From Seiridium cupressi (taxonomy: Eukaryota > Ascomycota > Sordariomycetes > Amphisphaeriales > Sporocadaceae), in the NCBI GenBank assembly GCA_036674765.1, contig JARVKI010000012.1, positions 186,001-250,000 of the forward strand: DNA of 64,000 nucleotides, read 5' to 3'. A program made the translations under genes and the position numbers. Shown here in pieces: positions 57,930 to 64,000 of the stretch; positions within the stretch are counted from its first letter, which is position 1; each line of letters starts with the position of its first letter. The notes beneath the pieces are model-generated. The model did not search any database. It had not been told where the DNA came from and was given only the letters and a program-made list of their open reading frames with translations.

Positions 57930-58409
57930 TCACGACCCCATTTCCCCACGCTCTTCGGGTTTCCTCCTCGCAATAGCACTCCCAAAAACACCACCCGCCA
58001 GCCCCGCGACCGCCGCCCCGAGCACCGCAGCACCGTGGAACGCAGGCCTGAACTCGCCCCTCTCGAGGGCCCGGAGCGTCCCGAAATACCGGCCCGTGCC
58101 ATACAAGATACTCCCAGAGCCCAGGCCCATCAAGACGGCGACCAGGACCTGCGAGTGCCTCTTATCCTGCCTCTTGCGCGCTCTTTCGTCGTCGGACTCG
58201 GCCGCCGGACGCGGCTGAGACGGCGGCACGAGCTCGGACAGGTCCAGCTGGGAGAAGCGCTCGATGGCGATGCCCAGGGCCACGAAGCCGAGCCCTGTCC
58301 GGATCCAGGCCAAGAACGTGCGCTCCGAGGCCAGGTGGTCCCGCGCTACCGAGCCCGTGTTCTTGTAGAGCGGCGTGGCGAGACGGGACCAGCGGAGGAA
58401 GGGCGGCAT
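57930..58409 (-). CDS. DUF202 membrane protein
   Basis: Intronless gene, 159 residues. The signature R-D-H-L-A-S-E-R-T-F-L-A-W-I-R-T-G-L at about 22-39 is the DUF202 motif, leading into the first of three transmembrane helices. A charged loop (A-E-S-D-D-E-R-A-R-K-R-Q-D-K-R) separates helices 1 and 2. The third helix is Gly/Ala-rich. Fungal members are small vacuolar or plasma-membrane proteins; in yeast, related short domains occur with SPX proteins of the vacuolar transporter chaperone complex. Function alone is not known. The long plus-strand frame across the same bases is its shadow. Confidence 0.88.
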   Translation of the reverse strand: MPPFLRWSRLATPLYKNTGSVARDHLASERTFLAWIRTGLGFVALGIAIERFSQLDLSELVPPSQPRPAAESDDERARKRQDKRHSQVLVAVLMGLGSGSILYGTGRYFGTLRALERGEFRPAFHGAAVLGAAVAGLAGGVFGSAIARRKPEERGEMGS

Positions 58410-59611
58410 TGCGCTACGGGAGCTTCAAGTGCCCAAGTATTACGGAGATTGGCGGGCTCCTTTGTTTTGCAGGTTGACAGTTCTCTTGGGGGTGGATCGG
58501 TTGAGCGACATCGATGGAGTTTGGGAAAGTCGAACTGCTGATAGTCCATGTGGGTCCGTGCCCTGTTATGTCGAAAAGTCACATCGTCAGTCATTCTGGT
58601 CACGATAAGTGAGATTTGCTCACACACGAAGTATCTGTCACTGTTTATTGTATACTGCCGTGGGAGACTCGCCCCAATCTGCCAATTGTATAGTTCGGCA
58701 ATGCACTCAATTATTCGAGATACCCGCTGTGATACCTGCTCATATATGACAGTCATTGGAGCAAAGATCAAACTAAACTCTGCAAGTGCGGGAAGCACCA
58801 TGAAGACAGCGGAGGAGATACCGCTTCCCGCAGCTCTTTGATGGAAGCAAAACTTGTTACATTGCGCATTATATCATAATAACACAAAGGATATCATAAC
58901 AGGGGGGCCGCGGCCTGGCGACTAAATACGCCATTTTGCGCCGCCCCCACGTAATGTGTCAGTGGCCCGCGATTGGAGGCGCCAGAAGAAAGTACGAAGG
59001 TTCCGAGCCGAATAGTCCTCCGCTCCTTGTGCGCCTGTGTCAGCGCGAGTCTGGCTTTTCAGTCCTCAACATATCGAAGTGACTGGGTGCCGCACGCTTC
59101 TGTGCAGCTTCGATCCCAGCTGAGAACGTCCGAAGCCATGAGTTGCAGAAAATTCGTAAGGTGAAAGGCAAAGGAGAATAGGAAAACATGAAATGCAAAC
59201 GCCGTAAAATCAAATGAGCCGTGAGGCTATCCCCTCTTGTGCAGCCGCGAGGCCCCATCAATCTTTTGGTATTACCAAGTGGTAATCTGAAGTTCCAGTA
59301 ATGCTTCCTAGCACTTGAATCTGGTTTTGAAACGGAAGAAGAAAAAACGAGTAAAGTCGTAGGGGCAATGAGCCCCCGTCGGGTTTGCTCCAGGTGGTGC
59401 TGTTATATCCCGCCTCTGGTGTAAGGAGCAAACCCCCTTTTCGATGCTTTCAAAATTGCGGTCGTGAGACCTTCTCATCTAGCCTCCCGTGTCCAGGCGA
59501 TCTCGCCTGTCTCTTTAGTTTCGACACATAAGCTCCATTAGCGTACCAACTCGTTTGGCGTTCTCACAGGACAAGCGCGTGTGAGTGTGAGACAAAAGCG
59601 CGGTCTCCACT
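58410..59611. other. Intergenic
   Basis: Promoter region of the DUF202 gene on the left and 3' flank of the CNL1-like gene on the right. No gene supported. Confidence 0.5.
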
Positions 59612-60166
59612 TCAATGCCGGTGTCGTCTTCCTGAGGAGCTTCCTTCCTGCCGGTGTGAATGGCTGTGTCCATGTCCATGTCGATGATGGTGGTGATGTC
59701 CGTCACGATCCCGCCGCGACGAGCTTGAATGCTCCAGCTCTCTGTCCAACTCCTCCACCCGCTGGCGATATCCTCTCACTATGTCCCTTATATGGCGAAT
59801 GCGGTCAAAGTCCAGCTCCAACTCGTCTATCTGCTGCATGATGGCATTGAAGCGCGCAATTTCGGCATCGGCATTGTCAATTATGTTCCCCGCCCGGTCA
59901 TACTGCTGCATTGTGACGACGGAGCTTTGCTCGCTCAGGTATTCGATCCGCTGCTGGATTTGCTGCATCAAACGGTTCAGGTGGGAGGAAAGGGCAGCCA
60001 GGCTATGGCTGTCGAGGAGTAGGCGACCTTGGGAAGATGCGCGGCTCGCCGCCCGCGAGGAAGAGGATCCGGCAGCTTGCGTCTGGTGGTAGCGGAGAAG
60101 TTGGATTTCGTCGTCTGTCAGACCCAATTGCGTGTCCGGGACTGTGTTCACCTCGGTCGACGGCAT
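59612..60166 (-). CDS. CNL1-like protein (putative BLOC-1 subunit) with His-rich tail
   Basis: Intronless, 184 residues. A short N terminus with L-G-L-T-D-D-E-I-Q-L-L-R and a Ser/Arg-rich linker (S-S-S-S-R-A-A-S-R-A-S-S-Q-G-R-L-L-L-D) lead into a helical coiled-coil region of about 90 residues (I-Q-Q-R-I-E-Y-L-S-E-Q and I-D-E-L-E-L-D-F-D-R-I-R-H-I-R-D-I-V). The tail is very rich in His (H-H-H-H-H-R-H-G-H-G-H-S-H-S-H). From memory, filamentous-fungal proteins annotated as the BLOC-1 subunit CNL1, which acts in endosomal maturation, share this layout; the assignment is tentative. Confidence 0.6.
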   Translation of the reverse strand: MPSTEVNTVPDTQLGLTDDEIQLLRYHQTQAAGSSSSRAASRASSQGRLLLDSHSLAALSSHLNRLMQQIQQRIEYLSEQSSVVTMQQYDRAGNIIDNADAEIARFNAIMQQIDELELDFDRIRHIRDIVRGYRQRVEELDRELEHSSSSRRDRDGHHHHHRHGHGHSHSHRQEGSSSGRRHRH

Positions 60167-60515
60167 GGCGCTGCCGGTTGTTCAGCGTCCGAATCTGCAA
60201 CGACGAACAACTGCTAAGGATCGATCGTTGTGCAGCGTCGGCAGTACAGGGGGTGGTGGGAAGTCGGCGGCGAGCCGAGGAGGGGCAAGTTCGGATGCAA
60301 CGTCGTTTCGTCGTCGTGAAAAGGCAGCCGGGACAGCTCTTGGTCAAGCGTCGAGTCTAACAGCGCTCCGTGCTTCATTGTCTCAGGATTTGGATGGCTA
60401 GGCTCGTTGCATTGGTTCCATGGCAAGATTCCAAGAGCTGAGGCAGCGCCCGCGGAAAGAAAGACTTGGGACTATCACCGCGTCGATAAGACTCGGGAAG
60501 AGGGGAGGCGAGATG

Positions 60516-60539
60516 GGCGGCGGCGGCGGCGGCGGCGGC
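60516..60539 (+). repeat. (GGC)8 trinucleotide repeat
   Basis: Eight perfect GGC units upstream of the CNL1-like gene, probably in its leader or promoter. Confidence 0.95.
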
Positions 60540-62983
60540 AGCACAATGACGGCCTTGCTCGTTCGGGGTGAGCGACTCAGGCTGGGAAGTCGGTGATACA
60601 AGAGCTGGTGGGAAGCACACCCACACACGGTCTCACGTCTTGCTACACTCGCTCGCACCTCCACTACCACGTTTCGGCGCCAACTGGGTTTGATGTTCTG
60701 CCGGCGAGGCGTTGGCTGCAATTGCTCCCTTTTCCGTTCAGTCGCATTAGTTGACAGGAAATGAAGAACTAAAGAAAAAGCTAGTTCGTCTGTCGCTGGC
60801 AGGGGACACGCATAGTCGTACTCGAGGTCCCTGTGGTGGTATGGCTGATGAATCCTTACAGTGACCGGGGGACAATGCCTCCTCTCCTTGTGTGTGCTGG
60901 GGAGGCTCCCGGTAAAGCGCGGGATTAATAGATTTGGCCGGGACAAAAGTATGGTGGTGTTAAGAGACAAGCCACCAAAGTGATATATGGACTGTAAGAC
61001 GGCAAGGGTGCGGGTGTCGCATTGACTCAGCGCGGGCTCAAAGCTGTTTGGGGGATCTGGCAGTTCAATAGCTGCGGAATTGTTTGTTTGTTTTGCCGTT
61101 GCCTCGAACTCTGTTGGGACGTGAGCTCGTCGGGACAGGAGAAAAAGCAACCGCGGCGAGAGAGCTCTTGACGCGTGATGGACGGATATGGGATCAATTA
61201 ATGGGTTGGGGGTGATGGACCCGGAAATTTTCCAGTGTGGCCCACTACGAGCTGCCTGTGCTTTGCGCTCGGCGTATCGCGGACGTCGAAAGGTCCCTGC
61301 AGTCACATCACGGCACTTCCGTGATCAAGGGCTCCAGGTCGTCGCGTCGCTGTCCTAGGGGGACTCTCTCTGGACGATGGGACGAGACCTCAGTGACGGT
61401 ATGCTGTGGCCGAAACCGTAATCATGGCCGGCGGGTGCTCAATCTCTCGTAGCGGCCATGTCTGACTATTCTGGAGCCGGCGGAAACAACAAATGACATT
61501 GAAATGGTTTGCCGGCAGCATGCAGTAGCACAGCACATCAATCTCGACCCGGTCAGTCAGTCACCCAGCGTGGGACCTGGGAGGTGACGAGGGTGCAGAT
61601 GCCGGGGGAGCTTAAGCAAGCCTGCAAGTGGCGCACTCTGCTTTGCATTGTGAAAGTCCCGCCAGACTGGTTTGAGTTTAAGAGCTGCCAACTGCTGAGG
61701 AGTTGCCCAGCTGGCGGCTAATGCTCTTCCACCGCGACCACGATTCCGCTCCGGCATTCGACCACAGCCACATGAAGAGCCACACGATATCTACGACCCT
61801 GGCTCCAATCCAAACCCGACCTTCGCTTATTGAGCCTCAAGCCGTAACCATTGCGACGTCTCTGCGCGTCTGTATACTACGTGTTCGGTGACATAGTGTG
61901 GCCAGGTCCATCCCCTGTTTCCACATCTAGAAGCGGAGGGACTGCTTCCGACTCCTAGCCAGCCACGTGCAGCAGGATCGAACTGTTGACCCGTTTTACC
62001 GAGTGGTGACTGATGACTGGTGAATTTTTCTGTTACTATGATACAGCAACAATTACGTACGCTTTCAGTTCGGGTTGCGCCTTGCAGGCTAGAGTGTCGA
62101 TCGGTGATCGGCGCGATCAGATCGGGATTCATTCGAAAGCCATGAACGGAAATGCACATCATACCTTTTTTGCCCAGCACTCTATTGACCCAGGAAGATA
62201 TGCAGAAGATGGTGTATTTGGCAAAGCTTGGTAAACTTGGATAATCTAAAGATGAAGTACAACATGTTCCTATGAGCGAAACTTTATATTATGTAACGGC
62301 TTGGGTATCTTAAACATGAACAGTGCCGGCTCGAAGAGCCTGAAGCACATGGGGAAAATCCTTCAACTTTCTCCTCGGGTGGTCTCCTTAGAAACGCGGT
62401 AGATCTGCTAGTAACTTGAGACACACGATATTACGCCGCCTGTGTGATGTTGTAAGTGTCTCGCAGCAATGTTACGTAGTCTCAGCACCAAGAACCCTGG
62501 CCTAGGTGGTCTGGATAAGAGCACTTGCCTGCAGAATGGCTGGGTCAGGATCGCAGAGCTTTCCGATACCGAGGTTTACAATACGGTGTTCTCGTGTGCA
62601 TCAGGGGCGCAACTACTACGACGGTTATGTCATAAAGAGCTTGATGGGATTCCGAAGAACAAACCCTGATGGTCGTAAGTGCAAACTTGTCATACAACCC
62701 CCGTGCTGGCACTGACAAATTTGTAATACCCGAGAACTGACTTATAGGTTCACAGGCGGCACAAGTGGCTACAATGTCTGGCGACTCCTCGAACATCTCT
62801 CGTTGGCTATAGGTAAGAGACATAGACTGGAAATATATCTATGTCACAGCTCACGGTACCTATTTTCTCATCAACTCGGGAACAAATAGGTTAAACTAGC
62901 CAGACCCATTCGGACCTCCAACTCTTGAGTTTTGAGTCCCGACTGAGAACATAGTGTGCAGTTCTACTAGGTACATATGTTAA

Positions 62984-63003
62984 TGTGTGTGTGTGTGTGT
63001 GTG
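62984..63003 (+). repeat. (TG)10 dinucleotide repeat
   Basis: Ten perfect TG units in non-coding DNA. Confidence 0.95.
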
Positions 63004-64000
63004 AAGTCTCATCAGTAAACCCAGTTGTAAGTAAATTGTTATTTTTTTTTTCGCGTGTCGCTCTCTGTGAGTGCATCCAGATCTTGTAAGATTTGATCTA
63101 ATGTCACTATTAGGGATCCTCTTGTTCTAAAGCAAAAACCGTAGTGCTGGATTAGGTTTACCAGTATGCAGGTCACTTCCCCATAATACCTGATAAGTGA
63201 GTACCATTGAATCATTTGATGGTCCTTATATCGTTTATATGCTGTAGTATAGTGCCGGAACAGGTTTTGTTTAAACGTAGTATTCCGTTATAACCTATTG
63301 GGACTCGCGTGTTGAGCCAAAATTATGGCAGCAATTCTTGCAGCTGAAGCCGCCAGTAGTTCTACGCCTAAGGCATAAACTCGAGGGTAACTGAAATACA
63401 GAAATGTTGAAAAGATCTCGCCTAGGATTTAAGATGGGCTCAAAAGTGCTGCTGCCGCCGTCTGGATGATCTACATTTCAATATTATCGCAAACCTGGAG
63501 TGAAGGCCGATGGGCCTGGTTGAACCCATTCTCTTCACCACTAGGAATTCCTCACCGATGAGCAAGTTGTCTAGCACTCAAGATATTCATGAGGGGTGAG
63601 AAGCCAGACGATCTAGATAGAAGACGACCATAAGCAGCGAAACTTCAGCTTGAAATAGAGTCCAGATACCGCATTTATCATTCTCGACACAAATGACAAC
63701 AACGTGGTAGACGATGGCAGGCGATAACACAGCGCAGGCAACCCTCAGGACTTATAAGAGACTAAATGGGTGTTAGTGACAGCGACCCTAATTCCCAAGT
63801 GGTCGCCATGGTAGGTCGTGGTTCAAAACTTCTTGATGGCACTGCTTCCAATCGATATATGCTCAGCAGTCATGGCTAGCCTTTGTTGGGATAAAGGGCT
63901 GCTACACACTTCTGGAGGACAGCAATTTAGTATTCAATATATTAGGCATTCACGAAAGACCAGTATATAAATGGCCGTTTCTTTAGAATTGGTGCAGTTA

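Larger units (their letters stand above)
60167..64000. other. 3.8-kb terminal interval without a supported gene
   Basis: The left part is the leader and promoter region of the CNL1-like gene and contains a GGC repeat. A 302-codon minus frame at 60398-61306 is Pro/Ser/Arg-rich and looks like chance in GC-rich DNA. A GT microsatellite lies at 62984-63003. From about 62.4 kb onwards only broken coding-like readings are seen. Confidence 0.45.

Noticed and set aside
57702..58541. 279-codon plus-strand frame
   Set aside because: It is the complementary shadow of the DUF202 gene, which has a clear family motif.
60398..61306. 302-codon open frame on the minus strand upstream of the CNL1-like gene
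   Set aside because: Low-complexity Pro/Ser/Arg/His composition, spans a GGC repeat, no domain, and lies where leader and promoter DNA is expected.
62469..62823. Coding-like pieces near the right end
   Set aside because: Short, in different frames on both strands, with no recognised family.

Overview
The window is nuclear DNA of a filamentous ascomycete (Pezizomycotina, most likely a Sordariomycete). The reasons are short introns of about 50-150 nt with GTAAGT-like donors and CTAAC/CTGAC branch sites, genes on both strands with sizeable spacers, and orthologues of ascomycete core proteins. Splice sites were placed by eye, using reading frame, consensus and protein-family continuity. I assign no species.

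Layout: 1-1037 3' part of NSE4 (SMC5/6 kleisin, +); 1933-5694 large coiled-coil protein with a 39-residue repeat and a C-terminal membrane anchor (+); 6782-7914 secreted NPP1/NLP necrosis-inducing-like protein (+); 8550-9662 DUF4336 protein (+); 10893-12920 methionine-permease-like transporter (+) with a CYS3-type site upstream; 13617-15224 D-arabinono-1,4-lactone oxidase (-); about 15.7-16.0 kb AT-rich island; 16527-16956 gene relic; 18234-20596 M3 oligopeptidase (+); 20907-21283 small three-exon Cys-containing protein (-); 21284-25945 no gene supported; 25946-29851 Rho1 GEF ROM2 (-); 31793-32515 V-ATPase subunit c' (+); 33795-34672 and 37022-37630 two uncharacterised proteins (-); 38.2-38.8 kb hairpin element and relic; 40643-42797 meiotic cohesin kleisin REC8 (+); 43366-45161 Rab escort protein MRS6 (-); 45779-47131 a type II membrane protein and a related reading frame (-); 48183-49208 exosome subunit RRP43 (-); 50046-50949 sulfotransferase-family pseudogene (-); 51855-52395 SnoaL/NTF2-like protein (-); 54766-57378 ferric reductase (+); 57930-58409 DUF202 protein (-); 59612-60166 CNL1-like protein (-); 60167-64000 no gene supported.

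Most genes are dispersed housekeeping functions: genome maintenance and meiosis (NSE4, REC8), small-GTPase control (ROM2, MRS6), organelle acidification (VMA11), RNA decay (RRP43), redox and iron (ALO1, FRE), peptide and amino-acid handling (M3 peptidase, MUP1-like). They do not form a cluster. The accessory features are the NLP gene, the small Cys protein, the coiled-coil repeat protein, the membrane-protein pair, the sulfotransferase pseudogene and several AT-rich or palindromic relics. No complete novel multi-gene system is apparent. The most testable new points are two GC-AG introns needed by independent gene models, paired CYS3-type sites at the permease gene, the unrecognised 82-residue Cys protein, the 39-residue coiled-coil repeat and the 42-bp-arm hairpin with transition-biased mismatches.
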